A model generated the notes under the pieces. It was not told where the DNA came from and ran no database searches. It saw only the letters and a program-made list of their open reading frames with translations. Made by a program: the position numbers and the translations under genes. From Paracoccus gahaiensis (GTDB taxonomy: Bacteria > Pseudomonadota > Alphaproteobacteria > Rhodobacterales > Rhodobacteraceae): DNA of 64,000 nt. Positions 35,035 to 44,242 of this stretch are shown piece after piece; position 1 is the first letter of the stretch; each line of letters opens with the position of its first letter. The stretch covers positions 1-64,000 of the forward strand of contig NZ_SUNI01000011.1 of NCBI RefSeq assembly GCF_005048225.1. The letters are read 5' to 3'.

Positions 35035-36125
35035 GCGGCGCGCCCTTCCTGCGCATCCAGAACCTGTCCAAGCGCTTCGGCACCGTCTCGGCGGTGGACG
35101 ACGTGTCGCTGCACATCGCGCAGGGGGAACTGTTCTGCCTGCTGGGCGGGTCGGGCAGCGGCAAATCCACCTTGCTGCGCATGCTGGCTGGGTTCGAAGA
35201 GGTCACTTCGGGCAGCATCAGCATCGACGGTCAGGATATGACCGCGATGCCCCCCGACCGCCGCCCCACCAACATGATGTTTCAGTCCTATGCCCTGTTC
35301 CCGCATCTGAGCGTCGAGCGCAACATCGCCTATGGGTTGCACCGCGACTGCCGCCCCCGCGTCGAGATCCGCGACCGCGTGGCCGAGATGCTGGCGCTGG
35401 TGCAGATGGCCGGCTTTGGCGGGCGAAAGCCCGACCAACTGTCGGGCGGGCAGCGTCAGCGCGTGGCGCTGGCCCGCGCGCTGGTCAAGAAGCCGCGCCT
35501 GCTGCTGCTGGACGAACCGTTGGGCGCGCTGGACAAGAAGCTGCGCGAGGAAACGCAGATGCAGCTTCTGGACATTCAGCGGGCCTTAGGCATCACCTTC
35601 CTGATCGTCACCCACGATCAGGACGAGGCGATGACCCTGTCCTCGCGCGTGGGCGTGATGACGGACGGGCGCATCGTGCAGACCGGCACCCCGCGCGAGG
35701 TCTACGAGTATCCCCAAAGCCGCTTCGTCGCGGGCTTCATCGGGCAGGTGAACCTGTTCGAGGGACGCATCACCCAGGACGAGGTGGACCATGTCGAGAT
35801 CACCTGCGCCACGACCGGCGCGCGGATCATGGTGGCCCATGGCATGGCCTGCACCATGGGCCAGCCGGCAACGGTGGCGATCCGGCCCGAAAGGATCACC
35901 CTGTCACGCGCGCGCCTGCCCGATCTGCCCAATCGCCTGACCGGCACGGTCGAGGGGGTCGGTTATCTTGGCAACCTCTCGGTCTATCGCGTCGCGGTGG
36001 CGGGGGGGACCCTGCTCCTTGATCATCCCAATGATTTGTTCGTCGGGCTTACTCGGCCCACTGGGGCCACGGTCCCCTCCTCATCGGTGAAGCGGCTTTT
36101 CCTCATGTCGTCTGCTCCTTCGTGA
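35031..36125 (+). CDS. potG: Polyamine ABC transporter ATP-binding protein, C-terminus altered
   Basis: A 364-residue PotA/PotG-type ATPase. Walker A GGSGSGKS, Q-loop FQSYALFPHL, signature [15 protein letters not shown], Walker B LLLLDEPLGALD and the His switch ITFLIVTHDQDEAMTL are intact. The C-terminal TOBE-type domain follows normally up to GNLSVYRVAVAGGTLL. After that the reading passes into an antisense IS3 remnant, giving an unrelated tail. Its membrane partners potH and potI are absent and potF is broken, so the ATPase has no transporter here. Confidence 0.82.
   Translation: MSGAPFLRIQNLSKRFGTVSAVDDVSLHIAQGELFCLLGGSGSGKSTLLRMLAGFEEVTSGSISIDGQDMTAMPPDRRPTNMMFQSYALFPHLSVERNIAYGLHRDCRPRVEIRDRVAEMLALVQMAGFGGRKPDQLSGGQRQRVALARALVKKPRLLLLDEPLGALDKKLREETQMQLLDIQRALGITFLIVTHDQDEAMTLSSRVGVMTDGRIVQTGTPREVYEYPQSRFVAGFIGQVNLFEGRITQDEVDHVEITCATTGARIMVAHGMACTMGQPATVAIRPERITLSRARLPDLPNRLTGTVEGVGYLGNLSVYRVAVAGGTLLLDHPNDLFVGLTRPTGATVPSSSVKRLFLMSSAPS
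36013..36106 (-). pseudogene. IS3-family orfA remnant
   Basis: On the minus strand ATG at 36106 gives MRKSRFTDE, an inserted unrelated stretch, then DEQIIGMIKEQ, together the start of an IS3 orfA helix-turn-helix protein (usual form MRKSRFT-E-QII). The remainder of the element is missing. It lies exactly where potG loses homology, so this insertion probably cut potG. Confidence 0.65.
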
Positions 36126-36173
36126 TGAAGCAAACTTTACATTAAACTAAGGGATATTCCGGGGGGCAGGTCA

Positions 36174-36362
36174 GGCCTGATGATGGTCGTCAACTTGTCG
36201 ATCGGGCTCTACACCCCGCCGGTGGGCACGACGCTGTTCATCTCGGCGGGCATCGCCCGGGTGGGCATCGGAGAGACCGTGCGCGCGCTGGTGCCCTTCT
36301 ATCTGGTGGCGCTGTTCGTGCTGATGCTGATCTCGTATGTTCCGGCGCTGACCATCTACTGA
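36174..36362 (+). pseudogene. TRAP transporter large permease (DctM), C-terminal fragment
   Basis: GLMMVVNLSIGLYTPPVGTT, LFISAGIARVGIGETVRALV, PFYLVALFVLMLISYVPALT: this is the last 60 residues of a DctM-type TRAP permease. The LGIGLYTPPVGT block is nearly invariant in that family. The rest of the gene and the other TRAP subunits are missing. It lies downstream of the IS3 remnant, so an IS-related deletion probably joined two unrelated operons. Its stop overlaps the LysR stop by 7 bp. Confidence 0.8.
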
Positions 36363-37324
36363 GCCGCACCCGGAGGCTCGGCCTGCCTGAAGCGGCATCC
36401 CAGCTGCGTCAGGCAGGCCCTTGCTTCGGCCTCGTGGGTCTGTGCGGCCTCCGCGATCCAGTCGGCGAACCGCGCCACGATCCGCCGGTTCAGGTGGCGC
36501 GACGGACAGACCATCCAGTAGGCGGGAAAGTCGATCACCGGAAAGTCCAGCGACAAAGGCACCAGATCGCCGCGCTGCACATCGGCCAGGCACAGGTTCA
36601 CGCTGTCCAGCGCCACGCCCATCCCCTGCCGCGCCAGCTCCAGCGACATCGAGGACCGATCGAAGGCCATGGGATAGATCAGGTCGGGCAGATCCACCTG
36701 GTTCAGCGCCAGCCACAGGTCCCACCGGAACATCGTCTTGACGCTGTCGATCAGCACCGCATGGCGCAGCTGCTCGCCCGGATCGTCCGAGATCGCCTGC
36801 AGCCGGTCGCGATAACCGGGGCTGCACATCGGCATGACAAGATCATGCATCACCCCTAGCACCGACAGGCCGGCCCACTGCCCATGACCATAGCGCAGAT
36901 CGAAATCCGCAATCTCGGTCTCGAACGAAGTGAAGTCCTGCGTGGCGTCCACGCGGATGCTCCATTCCGGGTTCGCCGTCAGGAAGGCGCCGATGCGCGG
37001 CCCCAACCAGCGCACCCCAAAGCTGGGGCTGACGCGCAGGATCAGGTTGCGCAGGTCACGCTGGCGGATGATGGCGCTGCGGGCGTTGCGGATGGCCCCG
37101 AAGGCATGGGTCGCCGTTTGGAACAGGATGTCGCCGTCATGGGTCAGGATCAGCTTGCGCCTCTCGCGCCGGAACAGACGGACCCCGAACTGCGCCTCGA
37201 GCAGCCGGATCTGCTGGCTGACGGCCGAGGGTGTGACGCCCAGTTCGATGGCCGCAGCACCGACCGATCCCTGCCGAGCCACGGTCTCGAAACACTCGAT
37301 GGCCTTGATGTTGATGTCGCGCAT
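36356..37324 (-). CDS. LysR-family regulator (GcvA type)
   Basis: A 322-residue LysR protein. The helix-turn-helix reads ECFETVARQGSVGAAAIELG, VTPSAVSQQIRLLE, and the effector domain contains LRVSPSFGVRWLGPRI and DLRYGHGQW, the GcvA-subgroup style. It is divergent from the phnD-type gene with about 300 bp between, so it may control the phosphonate transporter; alternatively it belonged to the lost TRAP operon. Start MRDINIKAIE was chosen because homology begins there. Confidence 0.88.
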   Translation of the reverse strand: MRDINIKAIECFETVARQGSVGAAAIELGVTPSAVSQQIRLLEAQFGVRLFRRERRKLILTHDGDILFQTATHAFGAIRNARSAIIRQRDLRNLILRVSPSFGVRWLGPRIGAFLTANPEWSIRVDATQDFTSFETEIADFDLRYGHGQWAGLSVLGVMHDLVMPMCSPGYRDRLQAISDDPGEQLRHAVLIDSVKTMFRWDLWLALNQVDLPDLIYPMAFDRSSMSLELARQGMGVALDSVNLCLADVQRGDLVPLSLDFPVIDFPAYWMVCPSRHLNRRIVARFADWIAEAAQTHEAEARACLTQLGCRFRQAEPPGAAQ

Positions 37325-37528
37325 GATGGGGTGACAGTCGACAAAAAGGATGCTGCTGTCCAGCAGGTCGCCTTTTCGGTCGCCGCATCTGTATCGACTC
37401 CCCGAACGGCATTTGACAAAAGGAGCAGGGGCGCATCTGAAATCAACCGCTTCTGCATAGAGCACGGAAACGCGGTAGGAGCGGGTGCTGCAGCCTCGCG
37501 GCAACCGACTGAAATTGCAGGCTCCTTC

Positions 37529-37571
37529 ATTTCGTCATGAAACGCTTACGAAATCGTCGGCCTGCTGTCAT
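37529..37571 (+). promoter_or_regulatory. Operator candidates upstream of phnD
   Basis: ATTTCGT, a 12-bp spacer, then ACGAAAT (37529-37554) form a perfect inverted repeat of a size LysR proteins use. Next, CTGTCAT at 37565-37571 equals one half of a Pho box, followed by a weak second half (TTGTCC). Either would suit the transporter: LysR control or phosphate-starvation control. Confidence 0.4.
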
Positions 37572-37625
37572 GGTTTGTCCCTAGCCCGGTCTCCACACCC
37601 CCATGCTTAGAATTTGCGAGGACCG

Positions 37626-38576
37626 ATGACCCGTACCATCCTGACCGCCGCCACCGTCAGCCTGCTGGCCCTGCAGGCTGCCCATGCCGAATTCGCGCTG
37701 GACGCCCGCTATTCCGATGCCGATGGCGACATGATCGCCGACATCCCGACCGACGAGGCGCAGCTGTCCGATCCCGACACGCTGGTCTTCGCCTATACCC
37801 CGGTCGAGGATCCCGCCGTCTATGCCGAGGTCTGGCAGGAATTCCTGGACCACATGGCCGAGGTCACCGGCAAGCAAGTGCAGTTCTTCCCGGTCAACAG
37901 CAACGCCGCCCAGATCGAGGCGATGCGCGCGGGCCGCCTGCATGTCGCGGGCTTCAACACCGGCTCGAACCCGCTGGCCGTGGCCTGCGCAGGCTTCCGG
38001 CCCTTCGCGATGATGGCTGCCGAGGACGGCAGCTTCGGCTATGAGATGGAAATCATCACCCATGCCGACAGCGACATGCAGGAGGTCGAGGATATCCGCG
38101 GCGGGCAGATGGCCTTCACCGCCGAGACGTCGAACTCCGGCTTCAAGGCCCCCTCGGCGCTGCTCCAGGCGGAATACGACATGGTCGCAGGCACCGATTT
38201 CGAACCGGTCTTCTCGGGCGCGCATGACAACTCGATCCTGGGCGTGGCCAATCGCGACTATCCGGCGGCGGCCATCGCCAATTCGGTCAAGACCCGCATG
38301 ATCGAGCGCGAGGTGGTGACCGAGGATCAGTTCCGCACGCTCTATACCTCGGAAACCTTCCCGACGACCGGCTACGGCGTCGCCCACAACCTGACCCCCG
38401 AGCTGCAGGAGAACATCCGCCGCGCCTTCTTCGACTTCGACTGGTCGGGCACCGCGCTGGAGGAGGAATTCAGCAATTCGGGCGAATCCCAGTTCATCGA
38501 GATCAATTTCGCCGAGACCTGGTCCGTGGTGCGCCAGATCGACGAGACGATGGGCGTGGAATATTCCTGCAGCTGA
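37626..38576 (+). CDS. phnD: Phosphonate-type ABC transporter substrate-binding protein
   Basis: A 316-residue PhnD-family binding protein. [20 protein letters not shown] is the signal peptide. Family blocks: [51 protein letters not shown] and the Ser/Thr-rich ligand segment [18 protein letters not shown] precedes the ATG. It binds a phosphonate, phosphite or phosphate-like anion in the periplasm and delivers it to the PhnE pair. No C-P lyase or phosphonatase gene lies in the window, so the fate of the cargo is open. Confidence 0.88.
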   Translation: MTRTILTAATVSLLALQAAHAEFALDARYSDADGDMIADIPTDEAQLSDPDTLVFAYTPVEDPAVYAEVWQEFLDHMAEVTGKQVQFFPVNSNAAQIEAMRAGRLHVAGFNTGSNPLAVACAGFRPFAMMAAEDGSFGYEMEIITHADSDMQEVEDIRGGQMAFTAETSNSGFKAPSALLQAEYDMVAGTDFEPVFSGAHDNSILGVANRDYPAAAIANSVKTRMIEREVVTEDQFRTLYTSETFPTTGYGVAHNLTPELQENIRRAFFDFDWSGTALEEEFSNSGESQFIEINFAETWSVVRQIDETMGVEYSCS

Positions 38577-38593
38577 CGCCGCCCGCACGATCC

Positions 38594-38624
38594 GGGGCCG
38601 GGGGTGCGATGCATCCCCGGCCCC
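38594..38624 (+). terminator. Hairpin between phnD and phnC
   Basis: GGGGCCGGGG and CCCCGGCCCC pair perfectly around an 11-base loop. There is no long T-run, so it more likely protects the phnD message or attenuates expression than ends transcription. Confidence 0.55.
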
Positions 38625-38649
38625 CCGCTTTCCAGGAACGGACCCCGAC

Positions 38650-39474
38650 ATGCTGGACCTCAACGGCCTGACCAAGACCTACAAGACCGGCGACCGGGCG
38701 GTGAACGATGTCAGCCTGTCGGTGCCCAAGGGGCAGATCGTCGGGCTGATCGGGCCGTCGGGGGCGGGCAAGTCCTCGCTCATCCGCTGCATCAACCGGC
38801 TGGTCGAGCCGACCGCGGGCCGCATCACCCTGGCCGGGACCGAGCTGACCGGCCTGGGCCCGCGCGCGCTGCGCCGCCAGCGCCGCCGCATCGGGATGAT
38901 CTTTCAGGAATACGCACTGGTCGAACGCCTGACGGTGATGGAGAACGTGCTGTCGGGCCGCTTGGGCTATGTCAGCTTCTGGCAAAGCTTCACCCGCCGC
39001 TTTCCCCCCGCCGACATCGCGCGGGCCTATGCGCTGCTGGACCGGGTGGGCCTGCTGGACCATGCCGACAAGCGCGCCGACGCGCTGTCGGGCGGCCAGC
39101 GCCAGCGCGTGGGCATCGCGCGCGCCCTGGCGCAGGACCCCGAGCTGCTGCTGGTCGACGAGCCCACCGCCAGCCTGGACCCCAAGACCAGCCGCCAGAT
39201 CATGCGCCTGCTGACCGAGATCTGCGCCGAACGCGACCTGCCCGCCATCGTCAACATCCATGACGTCGCCTTGGCCCGGCAGTTCCTGCCGCGCATCGTC
39301 GGCCTGCGCGCCGGGCAGGTGGTCTTCGACGGCACGCCGGCGGATCTGACCGACATTGCCCTGACCCGCATCTATGGCGACGAGGACTGGGACGCCATGC
39401 GCCGCGCCGAGGCCGAGGACGAGGCCGAGACCCGCGAGGCGCTGGCCGCCCGCGACGCGATGGTCCTGGCATGA
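38650..39474 (+). CDS. phnC: Phosphonate-type ABC transporter ATP-binding protein
   Basis: A 274-residue PhnC ATPase. Walker [10 protein letters not shown]-loop [19 protein letters not shown], signature [15 protein letters not shown] and Walker [13 protein letters not shown] are intact. [17 protein letters not shown] is the PhnC-specific form of the Q-loop region. The C-terminal 30 residues are acidic. The ATG lies 25 bp after the intercistronic hairpin; the stop overlaps the first phnE gene by ATGA. Confidence 0.9.
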   Translation: MLDLNGLTKTYKTGDRAVNDVSLSVPKGQIVGLIGPSGAGKSSLIRCINRLVEPTAGRITLAGTELTGLGPRALRRQRRRIGMIFQEYALVERLTVMENVLSGRLGYVSFWQSFTRRFPPADIARAYALLDRVGLLDHADKRADALSGGQRQRVGIARALAQDPELLLVDEPTASLDPKTSRQIMRLLTEICAERDLPAIVNIHDVALARQFLPRIVGLRAGQVVFDGTPADLTDIALTRIYGDEDWDAMRRAEAEDEAETREALAARDAMVLA

Positions 39475-40274
39475 CGGCGGCCTATCCGACCCGCTGGCGC
39501 CGCCCGCCGCAGATCATCAGGAACCGGCGCCTGGCCCGCGCGCTGCAGCTGGGCTTCGCGCTGTGGTTCATCGCGGCGCTGGCCACACTGGACCTGGACT
39601 GGGCGCGCGTGGCCGAGGGCTGGTCCCGGGCCCTGCGCTTTGTCGAGGGCTTCCTGCAGCCCGATTTCACCAGCCGCTGGCGCGACATCTCGCGCGGGCT
39701 GGTCGAAAGCCTGACGATGACGCTGACCTCGACCGTGGTGGGCGTGGCGATCTCGATCCCCATCGGCATCGGGGCGGCGCGCAATCTGGCGCCCCGCTGG
39801 ATCTATGCGATCTGCCGCTCGATCATTGCCGTCAGCCGCGCGGTGCAGGAGATCATCATCGCGATCTTTTTCGTGGCCATGTTCGGCTTCGGCCCCTTCG
39901 CGGGCTTCCTGACGCTGTCCTTCGCGACCATCGGCTTCATCGCCAAGCTGCTGGCCGACGACATCGAGGATCTGGACGAGGCGCAGGTCGAGGCCGTGCG
40001 CGCGACCGGCGCGGGCTGGATGCAGGTCATCAACTATGCGGTCCAGCCGCAGGTGATGCCGCGCCTGATCGGGCTGTCGGTCTATCGCCTGGACATCAAT
40101 TTCCGCGAAAGCGCGGTGATCGGCATCGTGGGGGCGGGCGGCATCGGGGCGACGCTGAACACCTCAATCGACCGCTATGAATATGACAGCGCGGGGGCCA
40201 TCCTGCTGATCATCATCGCCATCGTGATGGTCGCGGAATATGGCAGCTCCTATCTCAGGAAGTTCCTGCAATGA
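39471..40274 (+). CDS. phnE: Phosphonate-type ABC transporter permease, first copy
   Basis: A 267-residue PhnE permease with about six spans. [20 protein letters not shown] begins the core; the coupling loop is [20 protein letters not shown] and is followed by [20 protein letters not shown], the PhnE hallmark. It makes half of the channel. Stop and start overlap the next permease by ATGA, so both are translated together. Confidence 0.9.
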   Translation: MTAAYPTRWRRPPQIIRNRRLARALQLGFALWFIAALATLDLDWARVAEGWSRALRFVEGFLQPDFTSRWRDISRGLVESLTMTLTSTVVGVAISIPIGIGAARNLAPRWIYAICRSIIAVSRAVQEIIIAIFFVAMFGFGPFAGFLTLSFATIGFIAKLLADDIEDLDEAQVEAVRATGAGWMQVINYAVQPQVMPRLIGLSVYRLDINFRESAVIGIVGAGGIGATLNTSIDRYEYDSAGAILLIIIAIVMVAEYGSSYLRKFLQ

Positions 40275-41092
40275 CCGATGCCACGGATCACCTGACGGGC
40301 GACCGGATCTGGACCTGGCGGACCCCGCGTCACCGGCTGCTGCTGTGGGCGGGCTGGCTGGGGCTGGTCGCGCTGTTCGTCTTCTGCTGGCAGGTGATGA
40401 CGCGCGGCACCATCTGGGCCTTCGTGCAGGACGCGCCCCGGCAGGCGGCCGACATCACCGACCGGATGTTCCCGCCCGCCCTCGGCTATCTGCCCGAGCT
40501 GATGGTGCCCTTGTGGGACACGCTGAACATGGCGACCCTTGGGACCATGCTGGGGGTGGTCATGGCGGTGCCGGTGGCCTTCCTGGCGGCGCGCAACACC
40601 TCGCCCTCGCCGCGCCTGCTGCGGCCGCTGGCGATGTTCGTCATCGTCGCCTCGCGCTCGATCAACGCGCTGATCTGGGCGCTGCTGCTGGTGGCGATCC
40701 TGGGGCCGGGGCTGCTGGCGGGCATCATCGCCATCGCGCTCCGCTCGATCGGCTTCATCGGCAAGCTGCTCTACGAGGCGATCGAGGAGACCGACCCCCG
40801 CCAGATCGAGGCCGTCACCGCCACCGGCGCCGGCCCCGCGCAGATCCTGACCTATGGGATCGTGCCGCAGGTGCTGCCGACCTTCTGGGGCATCACCGTC
40901 TTCCGGTGGGACATCAACATCCGCGAAAGCGCCATCCTGGGACTGGTCGGCGCGGGCGGGCTGGGGCTGAAGCTGCAGGCCTCGCTGAACACGCTGGCCT
41001 GGCCGCAGGTCACGATGATCATGATCGTGATCCTGGGCACCGTGGTCGTGTCAGAATGGATCTCGGCCAGGGTGCGCCGCGCCCTGATCTGA
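40271..41092 (+). CDS. phnE: Phosphonate-type ABC transporter permease, second copy
   Basis: A 273-residue second PhnE permease. The first span is LLLWAGWLGLVALFVFCW; the coupling loop is EAVTATGAGPAQILTYGIVP and the following block FRWDINIRESAILGLVGAGG. Two different PhnE subunits are normal for this transporter type. It ends the transporter operon; the FMN reductase gene follows after 133 bp and may have its own promoter. Confidence 0.9.
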   Translation: MTDATDHLTGDRIWTWRTPRHRLLLWAGWLGLVALFVFCWQVMTRGTIWAFVQDAPRQAADITDRMFPPALGYLPELMVPLWDTLNMATLGTMLGVVMAVPVAFLAARNTSPSPRLLRPLAMFVIVASRSINALIWALLLVAILGPGLLAGIIAIALRSIGFIGKLLYEAIEETDPRQIEAVTATGAGPAQILTYGIVPQVLPTFWGITVFRWDINIRESAILGLVGAGGLGLKLQASLNTLAWPQVTMIMIVILGTVVVSEWISARVRRALI

Positions 41093-41225
41093 GGCTCGGA
41101 CCGGCTCCGCGCGGGTCATGCAGGCCGGAGGGGTGGCGCGGTCCTTGGCCCGGGGATAACCATGGCCTAGATGCAAAGGCGGTTCGGCCCCCGGTGCGGC
41201 CTTCGCCGATAACGCAGGAGCCGCC

Positions 41226-41879
41226 ATGCTGGATATTCTGGTCTTTCTGGGGTCCGTCAGGACCAGCACACCGCCCCGACCCGCGCGGCTTGGAGAGCGG
41301 GTGGCCCGCGCCTGCACCGCCCGGTTGACCGGGATGGGACTGCAGGCCAGCCTGATCGACCCGCTGGATTTCCCGCGTGAGGCAGCCTTCAAGCCGCATT
41401 TCGCCTATGCCGAGAGCCGGGCTCCTGAGGCATTGGACGACCTCGCCGCCCGGATCACGGCGGCGGACGGCTATGTCATGGTCAGCCCGGAATACAACCA
41501 TTCGCTCAGCCCGGCACTGGCCGATCTGCTCAACCATTTCGGCAGCTCGCTGTTTTCCTACAAGCCCTCGGTCATCGCCACCTATTCGGCGGGGCAGTGG
41601 GGCGGCACGCGGGCGGCGATGGCGATGCGGGGCTTTCTGTCCGAACTGGGCTGCCTGCCGGTCTCGGCGATGATCCATGTCCCCCATGCGCAAAAGGTGT
41701 GGGACGCGGAGGGGGCCTATCTGGACGGCGTCGATGCCGAGCGCTGGCAGGGCTATCTGGACCGCAGCTTTCAGCAATTGGCATGGTGGGCCCAAGCCGC
41801 CCGGGACAGACGGACTGATGCGCAGGCCGTCCGGCCCGATGCCTTCCGCACCCACCCGGGCGAACGCAACGCGCCGTGA
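41226..41879 (+). CDS. NADPH-dependent FMN reductase family protein
   Basis: A 217-residue flavodoxin-like protein. ILVFLGSVRTSTPPRPA holds the FMN phosphate loop; VMVSPEYNHSLSPALADLLN holds the flavin-ring contact; TYSAGQWGGTRAAM is also conserved. It would reduce FMN or a quinone-like substrate with NAD(P)H. The AGGAG before the ATG is strong. Its link with the phosphonate transporter is only positional. Confidence 0.88.
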   Translation: MLDILVFLGSVRTSTPPRPARLGERVARACTARLTGMGLQASLIDPLDFPREAAFKPHFAYAESRAPEALDDLAARITAADGYVMVSPEYNHSLSPALADLLNHFGSSLFSYKPSVIATYSAGQWGGTRAAMAMRGFLSELGCLPVSAMIHVPHAQKVWDAEGAYLDGVDAERWQGYLDRSFQQLAWWAQAARDRRTDAQAVRPDAFRTHPGERNAP

Positions 41880-42102
41880 CCTTGATCAAAGGAAGCGCCG
41901 CGATAAGGTTGATCGGAGGGCAGGGGGTCTGCTGATGCCGGGCGCCGCAGGATGGATCGTGCCGCCCTCCGTGGCAATGCCCCCGCAACGGCTTCCCTGT
42001 CCTGTCGCCGATGACCGGACCGGCGACGTTTCCGGCGGCCGAAATGCGGGGCACTCCCTGTCGGGGAAAGGCTCGTCAAGATGGCATGTCAGCCTCCGTC
42101 GG

Positions 42103-43257
42103 CTATCGCAGACCGTCAAAGGTCGCCCGCAGATCGTCGACGAACATGCCGGGACGCTCCAAGGCTGCAAAATGACCGCCCTCGCCATGCTCCGAAAAAT
42201 GCACGAGACGGTCGAACCGGGCCTCGGCCCATCGGCGCGACAGGCGGACCTGCTCGCCACGGAACATCGAGATGCCGGCCGGGGTTCTCATGGCGTCCTG
42301 CGGCATTCCGCCCGCCCGCATTGCCTGCATCCCCTCCCAATAGAGCCGCGCCGACGTCGGCCCGGCGTTCGGCAGCCAGTAGAGCATGATGTCGTCGATC
42401 ATCTCGTCGAGATCAAAGACGCTCTCGGGATCACCGCCGCTGTCGGACACATCCTGAAACAGCGCATAGATCCAGGCGGCCAGGCCCACGGGCGAATCCG
42501 CGAGCGCGAACGCCACCGATTGCGGCCGCGTGCCCTGAAGCTTCATGTAGGCGGAATAGTCCGCGTCATAGCGCGCCGCGTCCGAGAGCATCTGCCGCTC
42601 TTCGGTGTCGGCATTCGCGACCTCGGCCTGACTGGGCTGGAAGGGGACGAAATTGAGGTGGATCCCGGCAAGCCCCGCAGGGGCCATGTGCCCGAGGATC
42701 ATGGTGACCATCGCGCCCCAGTCCCCACCCTGCGCACCCCAGCTGTCATATCCAAGCCGGGCCATCAGCGTCGCCCACGCGGCCGCGATGCGCGCGGGGG
42801 TCCAGCCGGGCTCGGTGGGTTTGCCCGAGAAGCCGAAGCCGGGCATGGACGGAATGACAAGATGAAACGCGTCCCTTGCGGTTCCTCCATGCGCGGTCGG
42901 GTTGACCAGCGGATCGATGACATGCCGGAATTCTAGGACCGAGCCCGGCCAGCCATGCGTCAGCAGAAGCGGCATCGCCTCCGGATGCGCCGAGCGGATA
43001 TGCAGGAAGTGGATGTCGACTCCGTCGATCTGTGTGATCTGCGGGTTCCATCCGTTCAGCAGGGCCTCGCAGCGCCGCCACTCATAGCCGTTCTGCCAGC
43101 GCGCGACCAAGGCGCGCAGCTTCTCCAGGGGTGGGCCTTGGCGCCCGTCCTCGACGGGGCTCTGATCGGGCCACCGGGTGCGGGACAGGCGGTCACCAAG
43201 ATCCTTGAGATCGGCCTGGGGAATGTCGAGGATGAACGGCCTGACGGCGTCTGACAT
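42103..43257 (-). CDS. Epoxide hydrolase (EHN-domain family)
   Basis: A 384-residue epoxide hydrolase. The N-terminal EHN domain reads DLGDRLSRTRWPDQSPVEDG; the alpha/beta core has the oxyanion loop LLTHGWPGSVLEFRHVIDPL, the nucleophile Asp in GAQGGDWGAMV and the catalytic His in SEHGEGGHFAALERP. It converts epoxides to diols through an alkyl-enzyme ester. A divergent TetR gene stands 107 bp away with a palindromic operator between, so expression is probably induced by a hydrophobic ligand. Confidence 0.9.
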   Translation of the reverse strand: MSDAVRPFILDIPQADLKDLGDRLSRTRWPDQSPVEDGRQGPPLEKLRALVARWQNGYEWRRCEALLNGWNPQITQIDGVDIHFLHIRSAHPEAMPLLLTHGWPGSVLEFRHVIDPLVNPTAHGGTARDAFHLVIPSMPGFGFSGKPTEPGWTPARIAAAWATLMARLGYDSWGAQGGDWGAMVTMILGHMAPAGLAGIHLNFVPFQPSQAEVANADTEERQMLSDAARYDADYSAYMKLQGTRPQSVAFALADSPVGLAAWIYALFQDVSDSGGDPESVFDLDEMIDDIMLYWLPNAGPTSARLYWEGMQAMRAGGMPQDAMRTPAGISMFRGEQVRLSRRWAEARFDRLVHFSEHGEGGHFAALERPGMFVDDLRATFDGLR

Positions 43258-43308
43258 GATGGGGTGCTCTTGTGTGCGTGATCTGAGGGGCATAGACCAT
43301 CGCCTTAA

Positions 43309-43336
43309 ATAAACTAAACGCAGACGTAAAGTTTAT
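43309..43336. promoter_or_regulatory. Operator candidate between epoxide hydrolase and TetR genes
   Basis: Inverted halves ATAAACTnnACG and CGTnnAGTTTAT, four bases apart, centred in the divergent gap. The size and position suit a TetR dimer controlling both genes. Confidence 0.6.
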
Positions 43337-43364
43337 TCGCTCAGGTCCGGAGGATGAAGCAGGA

Positions 43365-44066
43365 ATGGTGCACGAAAGAAAGGCTGGCAAAAGCCGTGGC
43401 GGTCGGCCCTCGCTTGAACACGCGGCCGATATCGATGCGCGAATCCTGTCCGCCGCCGCCGCCCTCTTCATCGAGCGCGGGGTGGACGGGACCAGCCTAG
43501 AGGCGGTCGCGACGGCAGCCGCGGTGAGCAAACCGACCCTCTATGCGCGCTATGCGGACAAGTCCGGGCTTTTCGTCGCGGTCATCCGGGCGCATGTCGC
43601 GGCGGCACTGCCACCGATCGAGGGATCTGCCGCCGGAACCTCGCCGGAGCAACGTCTCCGCCAGGTCGGGCGGGCGGTGATCGAAGGCGCCCTGCAGCCC
43701 GTGCCATTGGGCCTCATGCGCCTGTATATTGCCGAGGTGCCGCGTCATGGCGACCTGGTTCGCGAGGTCGACCGCTTGGGTCGCGAGGCGGCACTGAAGA
43801 CGATTTCAAGCGCGATCGCTGATCCCGAGGACGCGGACTCCGTCGATCGCGCCCAGATCATCGCAGCCGCATTTCTCGACCTGGTCTTCGTGCCCCATCA
43901 GATGCGTGCATTGCTGGGAGACTTGCCGGACGATGCAGATCCGCTGCACCCGGCTCTGGATGAGCGGATCGAGACGGCGGTGACATTCTTCCGGTCGACC
44001 GGGCTTCTTGCCAGCGACAGAACGCCTGAGAGGTCTTCTGGACCCCCTGGGGACCGGACTGTGTGA
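43365..44066 (+). CDS. TetR-family regulator of the epoxide hydrolase gene
   Basis: A 233-residue TetR protein. The helix-turn-helix is LFIERGVDGTSLEAVATAAA, VSKPTLYARYADKSGLFVAV. The C-terminal half (ALQPVPLGLMRLYIAEVPRH) is of the TetR_C type with an aromatic-rich pocket. Divergent orientation and the palindrome between make autorepression and control of the hydrolase likely. The last 20 residues are hydrophilic and variable. Confidence 0.88.
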   Translation: MVHERKAGKSRGGRPSLEHAADIDARILSAAAALFIERGVDGTSLEAVATAAAVSKPTLYARYADKSGLFVAVIRAHVAAALPPIEGSAAGTSPEQRLRQVGRAVIEGALQPVPLGLMRLYIAEVPRHGDLVREVDRLGREAALKTISSAIADPEDADSVDRAQIIAAAFLDLVFVPHQMRALLGDLPDDADPLHPALDERIETAVTFFRSTGLLASDRTPERSSGPPGDRTV

Positions 44067-44242
44067 GAATGCCGTTTCGGTGAGCCTGCCCCAGCTGTGA
44101 GAGGCGCTGACGAGGATGAAGACATCGTCGGCAAACCCCATCACCGGCGGAAACAGCCGCAGGGCGCCCAAGGCACCGACCCTGGCGCGGTCAGGTCCTC
44201 TTGTCGCTGATCCTCCCAAAGACTCACAGGGGGGCAGGAGGA

